The notes beneath the pieces were generated by a model. The model was not told where the DNA came from. It saw nothing but the letters and a program-made list of their open reading frames with translations, and did not search any database. From Allolobophora icterica (taxonomy: Eukaryota > Annelida > Clitellata > Crassiclitellata > Lumbricidae), in assembly GCA_963556255.1 (NCBI GenBank), contig OY744617.1, positions 31,482,144 through 31,546,143 of the forward strand: 64,000 nucleotides of DNA, in the 5' to 3' direction. Position 1 is the first letter of the stretch; each line of letters begins with the position of its first letter. Shown in pieces: positions 35,530 through 45,535 of this stretch. The position numbers and the translations under genes were made by a program.

Positions 35530-36270
35530 TCATGCCTTCAATTTAGATTAAATATTTAGATTAAAATTTACATCTCTACTTACCAGTCTCTACTCATTGC
35601 CCGGTTTTGACCTATGCCTTCCCTGCCTTAACTTTACCAGCAAGATAATCGAATGAATTGAATGTATGCCGGAATTCTGTAATTATAATCGTATTTTAGT
35701 CGGGTTTTAAAAATTAGAGAGTGTTGAAGGCTTTATTAATGGACCGGGCAGACTGAGTTTAATTTTTCTGGCGAAAATACGTTGTTGTAAATTGTATTTC
35801 CGTTTGTAATTTTCTGTAAATGTTGCTATTCAATATCTGCTGCAGACATACCTGCTAGAAAATTATCATAATGATCATTGCCTTTCTTTGGCTTTCATTA
35901 ATAAACATGATGCCATTCCTCAATTGTATTGTAAGTCTGATTACATGTGTACACTGTACATTGAGCTGATCTGCTGTTGACTCTAATCTTGCTATGTTCT
36001 TTTCATTTTTCATTTGGCATAGTTAAGGTGTTCATTAAAATACCCATGTATACACTTTTGCTCCTACAATATCCGTGCACTCATTATCTAATTGAAACTG
36101 TGTCTGAGGTCAGCGTATAACAAGATGTCGTCAGTAAAACAATTGACAACCCCTGAAGCTACACTTGTTAAAGCTGTGTCCCATAGAAGCAGAGCCGTTG
36201 TCGCTCACAGCGATCAATTCTCTTGTACCAACAAGTATATCACTTTGCTACTTAATGCCATCGCAATCGT
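35530..36270. other. no gene recognised
   Basis: AT-rich sequence without a supported coding region or repeat family. A short frame at 36092-36286 is not convincing. Confidence 0.4.
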
Positions 36271-36274
36271 AAAC

Positions 36275-36440
36275 TCCAAGTTTTAAAAAGCTAAGCGCAG
36301 GGTACCAGCTTATTTATGAGCGCTGCGTCATTTCAGAGGGATTGTCCAGGGATCGATGTCTAGTGGAGGTCCGAGTCCGGTTGCCAGAGAGACCAAAGAG
36401 ACCAGAGAGAGGAGGTAGAGCATCTGGTATTAGCGGGTTT
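36275..36440 (-). mobile_element. L2-like LINE 3' tail (minus strand)
   Basis: The sequence AGCTTATTTATGAGCGCTGC, then AGGTCCGAGTCCGGTTGCC, is the reverse complement of the 3' end of the relic at 9620-10910 and resembles 63690-63925. Confidence 0.5.
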
Positions 36441-36529
36441 TGTTGAGGACAAGAAAGCTTGAAAGCTTGCCACGCAGTTTTCACATGAGTACTATTACTA
36501 CAGTAGGCCTCATGATATATATATATATA

Positions 36530-36685
36530 TATGTTACAGGCAATTCGTAAAACCAGGGATTTTGTAAAATGCCTGAAATTTTTAGGCAATTTGTAAAATC
36601 CCTGATTCACTCAGGCACTTTACAAAATCCCTGAAAAAACCAGGGATTTTGTAAAATCCCTGAAATCAAGGACTTTCCCTGATCG
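36530..36685. repeat. inverted and direct repeats of an AGGGATTTTGTAAAATCCCTG unit
   Basis: Five or more degenerate copies of TTTTGTAAAATNCCTGA in both orientations make a strongly foldable stretch. CAGGGATTTTGTAAAATCCC at 36642 is almost a perfect palindrome. It is probably a small foldback MITE; I could not define its ends. Confidence 0.6.
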
Positions 36686-37126
36686 CTTACATCTTGTACT
36701 CTGTAGGAGTGTCAGATCTGCACCCTATCTATGGCTCTAACATTCTGCTCAAATATGCTGAAGATTCCTAATTACAGAAAAGGTCAAGTCCATGAAAATA
36801 TTAGTCGTAACGTTGCAGTCGGACCTAGGAGTGACACCCCATGTAGACCAGATCCTCTGCGCCAACTCATCTTCGATATGCTCTGCTTGTGCTCCTTTCG
36901 CATGGTCTCCAATCAGCAGCCGTTCGCGATGTCACAATGGCAACAACGGTGGCGCATGTTTTATACGCCTCCCCAGGCAACTTTTTGTTGACCGCCATTT
37001 GCGCCACTTTGGGCCGCCATCTTATTCCCGATCATTGACTTATATCGCGACGTTATCACAACGCACAAAGCATAAAACGATGGTCACTTGAAGAAACTAT
37101 TGTCAAAGTTATAGATCGGATAAGCC

Positions 37127-37800
37127 ATATCGCAAATTGTAATATTTTGTGAGTTTATGTGCAAGCCAATTAAAAAGATAAGTTTGCGAGCTAAGAGTGT
37201 GTTTTTCTCGACAATGTAGATTTGTCTTTAAACAAATGTTTTCATTCAATGATAAACAAGTGCGATACATTGTGTCGCGTCTTTTACATTTGCAGTACAT
37301 TGTGTGGTACATATTTTAGTTCTTTTTTCAGTAAAAGCTTTTGGTCAGTAAAGATTGCTTCGGTACGTCATTATTTGAGTTGAATTACTTGAGTTTGTAA
37401 TAACACATTTTATTTAAGACTAGCTGTAACCCGTGAAAAATCACGGTATATAAAACAATTATTATTGCAGTGATAACAATTAAGCTTACTTCCCCGTTAT
37501 ATTATGACGTCATATTATAGGCCTATAGCCGTCATCAAGATAGCGTAACACAGCTAGACAGCTAGTCTGCTGGCCTATAATAGCCGTCGCCAAGGCGGCA
37601 GTATAGTGACGTCACAATAGTGTTTGTTACGGGACAGACGTACATCGGTTATTATGTTGTTTAATTACATATCAATACTGATGTCTGTTATTCGTAGCGT
37701 TACAGTCAAGAGTTTGAGGTCGCCATCAGATAGATGGTTAGCTGAATCTAGACAGTCTATTAAACATGATCGGTCGAAATGTGAGTGAAAAAGGTTATTG
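37127..37800 (+). promoter_or_regulatory. conserved 5' flank of Mab-21 copy 4, with an insertion
   Basis: Bases 37127-37418 match the flank of copy 2 at 11335-11640, and 37675-37800 match the proximal block of copies 2 and 3. Between them lies about 240 bp found only in this copy (37420-37660, starting GACTAGCTGTAACCCGTGAA). The insertion carries two perfect TGACGTCA sites at 37505-37512 and 37607-37614, the consensus for CREB/ATF factors. Whether these sites act on the gene is unknown. Confidence 0.45.
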
Positions 37801-37927
37801 ATGGAACTTGATGTGTTATAAACTAGAACTCAGTTATTCATTCTTCTGCAGCGCTGATGATGATGAAGGCGATGACACAAATAATAATGGTGATAAGGTT
37901 TTAGAATGCAGATGTTTTTCATTTAGG

Positions 37928-39352
37928 ATGACGGAACATGTGGATATATTGAATGAAGCAATGGCATCTGGGTTCATCGCTAGCACGTGCCAATTACTTC
38001 CAAAGTCATTTCCCCTTGTTTTTGATAATATGCATCACGTACAACCGTCGGTGAGCACCGCACCAAAAAATTACTCAATTTTGTGTGGCAGCCACGCTGA
38101 GTTCAATATCCGACCCCCAAATTCTTGCATTGATGACCTAGATTACTTGATCGCCAGAGATGATGAGCTGGTCTTCAGTGGCGACTTTCCAGAGTTCCCT
38201 AAGGACATGAGAGGCCTAGCAGACACAATCAGGTTCTACAAGATTGAATCATACAGTGCGTTTCCGGGTTTTGTTCGATTACGACGTTTTGGGGAAATGA
38301 ACTATAATTGGAAATATAAAAAGTATGAATTTAAGCGATCAGCTCCTATAAGCCCATATCGGGTGATAGATTTGAATGCTGTAGCAAATGGGTATTCACG
38401 TTCTGTACTCATCATAAACGATTTACCAAAAATCATTAGTGGTCCAGCAATTAAAAATCGTGATGGTGATTGGCTGGCATGTGATCACGTCGATAGCTTG
38501 TGGTGCCCAAAATGGCCTAAAGAAGCCAAAGGTTGGCTTAAACGACCTAGGCATAATGGATGGCCGACCATTGATACAATCGGCGACGTTACACAAAATG
38601 GTTGTCATTTTGTCTTCGTTAATCATCGTTCTTGCAGAGACGATGAACTACAGTGGAGGTTTTCATTTTCATTGGCTGAGGTAATTTTACTTCAGAGTTG
38701 GACTAAAATTCAACAGATTGTCTACCATTTGTTGAGATTCTTCTGCAAGAGAGAATTAATACAAAAGGATTGTCCAAAGGAGGATGAGATTCTTTGTACG
38801 TATCATTTAAAGACGCTGATGTTATGGACTTGTGAAGAGATGTCGCCGGAATGGTGGAATTCCTCTTCTGTTATTACGATCTGCTGTGAGTTATTGAAGA
38901 AGCTTTCAGACTGGCTACAGAAGAGGCACTGCCCGAACTATTTTATTCCTGAAGCAAATTTATTTCATGAATCATCGAGCTTCACAATCCATGACAAGAC
39001 GAAGGAACGACTAAATGAATTCCGAGATTCTGGCATTCTCTGTCACTGGTTCGTGGAAAATTACATACTGCCAATCATTCGGAGATATTTCAATCTTGAA
39101 AGCACAGTTGAGGTAACCCCACTGTTTGGGGGGTTCTTGCCGCTTCTCTTTAAGTTTTGGAAAGCGACTGAATCGGAATCATTGGATTTATATTTTTATC
39201 TCACATTTACACATTCAAATCGGACAAGTCGTCTTGTAATAAAAGGCGGATTAAGTTCAGGACTGCGATACACCTTCGTAGCTGGAAATTATTCAAGATC
39301 TGTAGAATCGATAAGACACTGCCGACTGAAAGAGCTTTCAACAATAGGCCTA
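37928..39352 (+). CDS. Mab-21-like gene, copy 4, 5' part (interrupted by Polinton)
   Basis: It starts at the ATG aligned with copy 3 and reads in frame into the Polinton terminal repeat, stopping at 39386-39388 (486 codons). It holds the whole nucleotidyltransferase and Mab-21 region: LCGSHAEFNIRPPNSCIDDLD with GS and DxD, a D in CDHVDSLWCPKWP, and WRFSFSLAEV. Upstream the frame stays open to 37808 with an acidic run, as in copy 3. The break falls at codon 474, near the boundary before the TPR-like half, just after TAGGCC. The other part resumes in the same phase at 56862. No other lesion is visible, so disruption is recent. Confidence 0.88.
39347..39352 (+). other. left target-site duplication, GGCCT(A)
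   Basis: GGCCTA here is repeated at 56862-56867. The element's canonical first base A (39352) coincides with the last base of the duplication, so a 5- or 6-bp duplication cannot be told apart; Polintons usually give 6. Confidence 0.85.
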
Positions 39353-39580
39353 GTAGATAGGAGATACAGGAACTGGCGCATTCGCTAGGTGTCGTTCTGA
39401 AAGCTTAAAAACCGTTACAATGAGTGAATCTGAAACCGGAGTTAACGCATTCGCCAGGCGGCGTTCTAAAAGCTTAAAAACCGTTACAAAGAGTGAATCT
39501 CAAACACCAACCCGTTGGTGCTATCAAGGGCCTGCCAGAGGGGAATGGAATGGCCATTCAGGGTAAAGAAATGAGATTAC
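39352..39580 (+). repeat. Polinton left terminal inverted repeat (229 bp)
   Basis: It pairs with 56633-56861 with two mismatches by eye. Inside are two tandem 69-bp sub-repeats (each GCATTCGC ... CTTAAAAACCGTTACA, at 39378 and 39447). It supplies the in-frame stop for the truncated Mab-21 reading frame. Confidence 0.95.
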
Positions 39581-39840
39581 AAGCCTTCTCGTGACCAGCC
39601 AGCCCTTATAAACAGATCGGCTTTAAAAACAGTGCCTATGCTTATAACTCTCCCAGCCCTAAGTCTGCCACCTTCTCATCGTTCTCCTCCAGCACCAGGC
39701 AATTAAAATAACTCAATAGCACACACAACAACACACAGACACACACACAGACACACACACACAGACACACACACACCTACACACCTACACACACATACAT
39801 ACACACATACACAAACACACATACACACATATACTGTCTG

Positions 39841-39873
<33 letters not shown>

Positions 39874-40522
39874 GCAACGCACCGACAGACAAACAAACAG
39901 AAGAGACGCCCATATAGACAGGAACACACACACATACAGTGGCATAGACAGACCTACGCACAGACAGGCCCATACATAAAATTTTAAGTTACAGAATCGG
40001 ATAGAGGGTGAAAAATCCGGAATTTTGCGTACCTACACGGCATACTTCCCTTCATAAATAAAGAAACGCAGCGCTGGCCCATTTAAATCTTCAGCCATGA
40101 AGAACATACTGGGCCAAGCTGCCCATCTTAACGACTGCAGAACAAGCCACCTATCGAGTGTGGCGGAATCATTTGATAATGCGATAGATATAACAAACTG
40201 AAATATGGTTCTTCTCGTAGATGGCACAGTAGCTACATTGGTAACGGCGTTAGGCATGATTGTTACGATCCCAGTTCGCCTCCCGAAGACGGCATGACTT
40301 TTGTAAATACTTTAGTAATTTAAAATCTTGGTCTATCACGGTTGGTATTATACACTGGGACCTTAAATTGCGTAGTTCCGACCCATACGGGCAGCGGTGA
40401 TGAAGATTCTCATCCGATCAATGATCAAGGTCGAGACCATACAGTCGCTATATAAAACACGTACATTTGCATGTTCCCATTTCAGGTTACACGAGGGCTT
40501 AATTGATGCAACCATCATTTGT
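39581..40522. other. non-coding left arm of the Polinton with simple repeats
   Basis: A (CA)n-type repeat runs 39720-39835 and a (TGTC)n run covers 39836-39873. The remainder up to 40522 has no supported gene. This gene-poor arm differs from the tightly packed gene block that follows. Confidence 0.7.
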
Positions 40523-40620
40523 GGGGCGTGGTGGCTCAGTGATAAGTTCGGCGCCTTGTGACCGGAGGGTTGCAGGTTCGAATCCCACTCTAGCCGCTGC
40601 GTACGGACCTTGGGCAAGTC
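40523..40620 (+). mobile_element. truncated tRNA-derived SINE head inside the Polinton
   Basis: It matches the first ~98 bp of the SINE at 33290, with both polymerase III boxes present (GGCTCAGTGAT and GGTTCGAATCC). It stops abruptly at GGGCAAGTC, where the first 124-bp tandem repeat begins. Confidence 0.85.
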
Positions 40621-41460
40621 ACCCCGAAACAAATTTTTCATTGTCAAAAATTCATCAGGCCAAAATCAATATTTACACCTGAAACGTGCAGAAAAATCGT
40701 TTTTACGCTGTGTAAAATTTTTTCACCCATCCCCAAAAACTTTTACCCCGAAACAAATTTTTCATTGCAAAAAATTCATCAGGCCAAAATCAATATTTAC
40801 ACCTGAAACGTGCAGAAAAATCGTTTTTACGCTGTGTAAAATTTTTTCACCCATCCCCAAAAACTTTTACCCCGAAACAAATTTTTCATTGTCAAAAATT
40901 CATCAGGCCAAAAACAATATTTCCACCGGAAACGTGCAGAAAAAGCAATTTTGCTATGTGTATAATTTTTTCACCCATCCCCAAAAACTTTTACCCCGAT
41001 ACAAATTTTTCATTGCCAAAAATTCATCAGGCCAAAATCAATATTTACACCTGAAACGTGCAGAAAAATCGTTTTTACGCTGTGTAAAATTTTTTCACCC
41101 ATCCCCAAAAACTTTTACCCCGAAACAAATTTTTCATTGTCAAAAATTCATCAGGCCAAAAACAATATTTCCACCGGAAACGTGCAGAAAAAGCAATTTT
41201 GCTATGTGTAAAATTTTTTCACCCATCCCCAAAAACTTTTACCCCGAAACAAATTTTTCATTGCCAAAAATTCATCAGGCCAAAATCAATATTTACACCT
41301 GAAACGTGCAGAAAAATCGTTTTTACGCTGTGTAAAATTTTTTCACCCATCCCCAAAAACTTTTACCCCGAAACAAATTTTTCATTGTCAAAAATTCATC
41401 AGGCCAAAAACAATATTTCGAACGAAATCGTGCAGTGAACGCAAATCTACGCTGAGTAAA
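40621..41460 (+). repeat. 124-bp tandem array, about 6.7 units, two alternating subtypes
   Basis: Units start ACCCCGAAAC or ACCCCGATAC at 40621, 40745, 40869, 40993, 41117, 41241 and 41365, exactly 124 bp apart. Subtype A has TTTACACCTGAAACGTGC and subtype B has TTTCCACCGGAAACGTGC; the order is A A B A B A B, with the last decayed. A 230-codon frame across the array is a repeat artefact because 124 is not a multiple of three. Confidence 0.95.
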
Positions 41461-41547
41461 ATTTTCAGCCGGACTTTGAAATTTCAAAACGTGACACTTC
41501 TCGTCGTTTTCTGAATACCATTTTTCGGTCACGTTTTTGGACTTGTG

Positions 41548-41670
41548 AATTATGGAAATCGGGGAACTATGGAAATCGGGGAAATACGGAAATCTGGAAC
41601 CACGGAAATCGGGGAACTGCGGAAATCGGGGCACTACGGAAATCGGGGAACTGGGGAAATCGTACGGCGG
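41548..41670 (+). repeat. minisatellite of GGAAATCGGGGAACTRC-type units
   Basis: Six to seven degenerate ~17-bp units in the Polinton between the 124-bp array and the first gene. Non-coding. Confidence 0.8.
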
Positions 41671-41790
41671 TGGCGCGGTGACCTGCGGAAACTTGAGCAC
41701 GTAAAAAATTATAAATCCGCTAATCGTATGGTGGTGGCGCGGTCGGAACAACAACAGATTCAACGTTCCAACCGCCTACGACGAAAATTT

Positions 41791-42396
41791 TTATATCGTG
41801 GTTCGCGGAGAAGACCCAGCGCTGGTTAGTTTCTTGATTAGTTCTGCCACCATCTGGTCTTTGCTTTGACTCGGCAACTCTTTTTTTCCATTCTTGCTTT
41901 GTATATCACGTTTCATCGTTCTATATTTCTCCTCCTCTCCCAGAATAAGTTTATATTCTTCATCGCTAATAGCCGTGTCTTCCAATGCCTTAGAAATGTG
42001 GTCATGAACAGTGTTTAGCTTACTTTCCGCCAAAATACAAATTTCGTCGTGTTTTGAAGCTTTAGCAACAAAACTTCTACTGACAACATTTCCAATAATA
42101 TCCAGAAAACTCGTCGCTATGGCTAAACCCTCTAGAACAATACCAGGAACAAAACCAATACCAGTGGCTAACATAGCTGCCCCACCCACCCCAGTTCCAA
42201 GACTAACTATAGCAAGGCCGGCCGACGCCCCATTAGCCACATCTACAACCCTCTTATACTTTTTGCACAGTTGTCCCCGACTTATCGCCTCAGACCTCAG
42301 GAATGCTTCTATTTCGCCGATCTTCTGCAAGCGAAATGTTTGCGACGTCGTGTCTGACGAAATTGTTGACTCCATCAGCGGTGGGTACAAAGACAT
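41791..42396 (-). CDS. Polinton hydrophobic protein of unknown function (201 aa)
   Basis: The start is the ATG at 42396, six bases after the upstream gene's stop. The protein has a polar N-terminus (RLQKIGEIEAFLRSEA), then a long glycine- and alanine-rich hydrophobic segment at about residues 52-105 (ASAGLAIVSLGTGVGGAAML onward), then a charged helical tail (about 120-190). This layout suggests membrane insertion or lipid association. I do not recognise the family. It is the last gene in the minus-strand block. Confidence 0.7.
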   Translation of the reverse strand: MSLYPPLMESTISSDTTSQTFRLQKIGEIEAFLRSEAISRGQLCKKYKRVVDVANGASAGLAIVSLGTGVGGAAMLATGIGFVPGIVLEGLAIATSFLDIIGNVVSRSFVAKASKHDEICILAESKLNTVHDHISKALEDTAISDEEYKLILGEEEKYRTMKRDIQSKNGKKELPSQSKDQMVAELIKKLTSAGSSPRTTI

Positions 42397-42402
42397 ACTT
42401 TT

Positions 42403-42948
42403 TTATAGTTGCTCTATCAGTAACGTTACGTTTAACTCAATAGTTGAAGTACTTAAAACGCCTCTCTTTTTTCCTTCAATTCGAAAACTCGTTTGTCCTG
42501 GAATGAATATTGCCCTAGATGCATCAAATTGTCCACTTTGAATGTCAACTGTACGATCGATGCTACCCGCGGCTGTAATAATGCGAACTGACGCATCACC
42601 GGTACTAACACCAAACATTGTAAGCTTCCAGAACCCGCCCTCTAACGAAACCCCCTGATTGGTGGTTTGCAAAGTTATACACGGAAAACGCGCAGCGGTC
42701 AATGGAAGAGTTTGCCACGCAGTCGTGGTTACCGTTCCGGCCGCCGTATAGATATCGCGGTTGTGGTAATCGTCAGACACGAAGTCGATGTGCTGTTGAG
42801 GCACCGCGGTCAATAGCTCTGCGGTGGGCTTCGGGATGTCGTACCCCCAGTGGCCCACATCACCTAGACTGTCTATGCTGTATTTGCACATGTCTATTTC
42901 TCCGTGTTGACGGAGATACCCCCGAATCTTGTAGTGCGCGTCAGTCAT
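42403..42948 (-). CDS. Polinton beta-rich protein of unknown function (181 aa)
   Basis: ATG at 42948, six bases after the fibre gene's stop, with an A-rich leader (AAAAAT). The second half looks like beta-strands with alternating hydrophobic residues (GFWKLTMFGVSTGDASVRII; STIELNVTLLIEQL), like small capsid or fibre-knob domains. Its place beside the fibre-like gene suggests a structural or attachment role, but this is inference. Confidence 0.65.
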   Translation of the reverse strand: MTDAHYKIRGYLRQHGEIDMCKYSIDSLGDVGHWGYDIPKPTAELLTAVPQQHIDFVSDDYHNRDIYTAAGTVTTTAWQTLPLTAARFPCITLQTTNQGVSLEGGFWKLTMFGVSTGDASVRIITAAGSIDRTVDIQSGQFDASRAIFIPGQTSFRIEGKKRGVLSTSTIELNVTLLIEQL

Positions 42949-42954
42949 ATTTTT

Positions 42955-45126
42955 CTATACTACTGACTGTCCCCCGTGTCTAAAATATGTATAGATCTGG
43001 AAGTGTGATATTCCAAAAGTACCTTGTGTTGGGCTGGTGGCCAAGACCACCAGCATGAATTTTTTGTGTACTGTGTCACAAGTGAAGGTGAACTCTTGTG
43101 CAGAATTAGTCAAAGCGACAGTGGAGGAAATGAGAGCAGGGACTCTCTGTGAATCGGTGGTTGGAACCCCATAAAACTTCCAGGACGTGATACGCGGAGC
43201 AGTAGGACTAGATCCCCCGGCCAGACTAACCTTCCATATTCGCACAGGCGTCGGGCATTCAATCATTAAAAAAGTCCCTGTAACCCGATCCCCAATCTGG
43301 GTTCTCGATGTGGACGCCGTCTTCCACTCACCTCTCACACCCGAGTTGAATGCCATATGGGGCGGGTTAGTGGGTAAAGATTCGTTGGCTGAGGCAATAA
43401 AACCCGTTTCGGAAACGTTTCTGGAAAGGGGCGGAATATGGCCGCTGTAGTTGAGAATCTTGATGCCCGTCACGTATCGCCTTTCATTAGCTATCTCACT
43501 GTCCACATACTGCTTGTTAGTCAAGTACTTTGGTCCCGCAGGCGCCGTATCATTATTCATAGTGGCATCAGTGATCAGCTGCGCCACTTGTTTTAAACTC
43601 GCGGCGTCACTATCAGATCCTGGAATTTCTGTTGGTAGCCCAGTCACTCTTTTACCACCCATAGCCAGATCACCGGTCATGGTACTGCCGGATTTGAGCA
43701 CGCACGCGTTCCTGACGATAACATCTTGCTCGTTGGCGTACCTCTTAGCAGCTTCAGCTTTCTGGTCCGCATAGAGTCTAACGGAAGCTCCAATCTCAGC
43801 GTTTTTCACGTCAACGTATCGTTTATTTGTCACATGCAACGGTTCTGTTGGTACTCTATCACTCTTTGTCATGTTGTCGGCGATCAGCTTCGATACTTGT
43901 GCCATACTCGTCGCGTCGCTTTCGGACGTTGCTGCGCCCGTAGGGAGCCCAGTAACTCTTTTACCGCCCATGATTAAATCACCAGTCATTGCATCACCAG
44001 CTTTAAGCACGCATGCGCTCCTAACGATAACATCTTGCTCGTTGGCGTACGTCTTAGCAGCTTCAGCTTTCTGGTCCGCATAGAGTCTAACTGAAGCTCC
44101 AATCTCAGCGTTTTTCGCGTCCACATACCGTTTGTTAGTCAAGTACTTTGGTCCAGCCGGCGCCGTATCATTATTCATAGTGGCGATGGTGATCAGCTGC
44201 GTCACCTGTTTCAAACTCGCGGCGTCGCTATCAGATCCTGGAATTTCTGTTGGGAGCCCAGTCACTCTTTTACCACCCATGGTCAAATCACCAGTCATAG
44301 AATCGCCGCTTTTGAGCACATGCCCGCCTCTTACGATAGCATGCTTCTCGTCCACATATCTTCTAGCGGTGGTGACCTTCTCATCCACGTACTGTCTGTA
44401 AGAAGCGTCGCGGGAATCTACATACCGCTTATTCACCACATGCAACGACTCCGTGGGTACTCTATCGAGTTTTACTAGAGCGCCAGCGACCGCTGTTGAC
44501 ACTTGTTTCCAACTCGCTGCGTCGCTATCGGATCCTGAAATTTCTGTTGGGAGCCCAGTAACTCGGTGGCCACCCATAACTAAACTTCCAGTCATTACAC
44601 CGCCGGATTTGAGCACGCACGCATTCCTGACGATAACATCTTGCTCGTTAACATAACTTTTAACAATAAGGTCCTTGTCATCTGCATACCGCCTAACGGA
44701 ATCTCTCAGCCCCGCATTCTTCTCGTCCGTGTACTGCCTGGCATCGATAAGCTTTTGGTCTGCATGATTTTCGGCCGCGGTCGCCTTCTGGTCCGCGTAT
44801 CGTACCACTTGTGCCCAGCTCGCAGCGTCGCTTTCAGACGCACCAGCGTCTGTGGGCAGCCCAGTAACTTTGTGGCCACCCATTTTTAGAACACCAGACA
44901 TCGTTCCACCGGTGATTTGTAAGTTGTCCTGATCTATGATGTCTGCATAAGCCTTTGTCGCGGCGTCTGTTTCCATCGTGGGCGTTCCCACGTTTGTCAG
45001 TCGAAAACCTCCAGCCGACAGAATTCCCATCATGGTATCACCCGCTTTGTGGACGAGCCCAGCGGCGCTTATCTGCCCCCCTCCCACCCCACCTCCACCG
45101 TCTCTTCCAAATTTATCAACCGGCAT
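42955..45126 (-). CDS. Polinton fibre-like protein with six repeat modules (723 aa)
   Basis: ATG at 45126 directly behind TATATAAAAA. Six modules of the form MTGDLxMGGKRVTGLPT, then DSDAASxxQV and YVDxK, cover roughly residues 30-530; they resemble repeats of phage tail fibres. Between them are charged coiled-coil-like stretches (YADQKAEAAKTYANEQDVIV). The C-terminal ~190 residues are different and beta-rich (VRIWKVSLAGGSS, then RITSWKFYGVP), somewhat like a discoidin or F5/8 C fold, and may bind a receptor. Modules 4 and 6 are nearly identical, indicating recent unequal exchange. The role is inferred from architecture. Confidence 0.75.
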   Translation of the reverse strand: MPVDKFGRDGGGGVGGGQISAAGLVHKAGDTMMGILSAGGFRLTNVGTPTMETDAATKAYADIIDQDNLQITGGTMSGVLKMGGHKVTGLPTDAGASESDAASWAQVVRYADQKATAAENHADQKLIDARQYTDEKNAGLRDSVRRYADDKDLIVKSYVNEQDVIVRNACVLKSGGVMTGSLVMGGHRVTGLPTEISGSDSDAASWKQVSTAVAGALVKLDRVPTESLHVVNKRYVDSRDASYRQYVDEKVTTARRYVDEKHAIVRGGHVLKSGDSMTGDLTMGGKRVTGLPTEIPGSDSDAASLKQVTQLITIATMNNDTAPAGPKYLTNKRYVDAKNAEIGASVRLYADQKAEAAKTYANEQDVIVRSACVLKAGDAMTGDLIMGGKRVTGLPTGAATSESDATSMAQVSKLIADNMTKSDRVPTEPLHVTNKRYVDVKNAEIGASVRLYADQKAEAAKRYANEQDVIVRNACVLKSGSTMTGDLAMGGKRVTGLPTEIPGSDSDAASLKQVAQLITDATMNNDTAPAGPKYLTNKQYVDSEIANERRYVTGIKILNYSGHIPPLSRNVSETGFIASANESLPTNPPHMAFNSGVRGEWKTASTSRTQIGDRVTGTFLMIECPTPVRIWKVSLAGGSSPTAPRITSWKFYGVPTTDSQRVPALISSTVALTNSAQEFTFTCDTVHKKFMLVVLATSPTQGTFGISHFQIYTYFRHGGQSVV

Positions 45127-45154
45127 TTTTTATATACAAAAAGGTGACGGAAGT

Positions 45155-45460
45155 CTAACATAAGTCAAGCACGATATCTTCAAAATTCTTTCCAGCAGCG
45201 AGCTCTATTAGCACGGCTAGGCAGAGATGACCACATACCACATCATCTGGCCCCTGTAGCTGAAATGTTTGTGTTCTTATAGGATTTTTTAAATATCTAG
45301 AAATTTCGAGAGGCGGATCCAGCCCATAACTGTCAAAATAGACGGCTTTTGGTCCATCTATCCAATAGGCGACCCAGTGAGTACCATCACCAGAACCGGA
45401 ATCCAGATTAACAACTCCACACTCCTTCTCACGAGCCACGGCGGGCAGACCATCTCGCAT
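45155..45460 (-). CDS. Polinton adenain-like cysteine protease
   Basis: Adenovirus-type maturation protease. From the first ATG (45460) the protein has 101 residues: GTHWVAY with catalytic His28, Asp43 in YFDSYG, a Gln in QLQGPDD (69), and CGHLC with catalytic Cys80. The frame continues open upstream to 45559 with protein-like sequence including the family's FRGVF segment just before the ATG, but without another start codon. The upstream gene ends at 45526 in the 0 frame and this gene is in the -1 frame, so synthesis by ribosomal frameshifting is the simplest reading (see 45492-45535). The enzyme would cleave capsid precursors. Confidence 0.85.
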   Translation of the reverse strand: MRDGLPAVAREKECGVVNLDSGSGDGTHWVAYWIDGPKAVYFDSYGLDPPLEISRYLKNPIRTQTFQLQGPDDVVCGHLCLAVLIELAAGKNFEDIVLDLC

Positions 45461-45491
45461 GAAAACACCGCGGAAATGCGGCAGCGCTCCG

Positions 45492-45535
45492 GCAACTTTC
45501 TCTATGTCAAAGTTGCTCAGCGGTTTTAGTTTTTT
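45492..45535 (-). other. candidate -1 ribosomal frameshift signal
   Basis: On the minus strand the 0 frame of the 190-residue gene reads GGA CAA AAA AAC TAA. A AAA AAC (45535-45529) is a canonical slippery heptamer in the correct phase and lies directly before the TAA at 45528-45526. Twelve bases on is an 8-bp perfect stem GCAACTTT / AAAGTTGC (45516-45509 and 45499-45492) with a 9-base loop. The -1 frame enters the protease. A sequencing error in the A7 run is the main alternative. Confidence 0.65.

Noticed and set aside
39703..39973. minus-strand Cys/Val-rich frames
   Set aside because: They come from the (CA)n and (TGTC)n repeats in the Polinton arm.
40610..41302. 230-codon plus-strand frame over the 124-bp array
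   Set aside because: The unit is not a multiple of three, so the same DNA is read in rotating frames; it is open by chance of composition.
40621..41460. CRISPR-like array
   Set aside because: Repeats are contiguous 124-bp tandem units without unique spacers, in an animal genome.
43187..44889. plus-strand frames opposite the fibre gene
   Set aside because: Shadows of the repeated minus-strand coding sequence.
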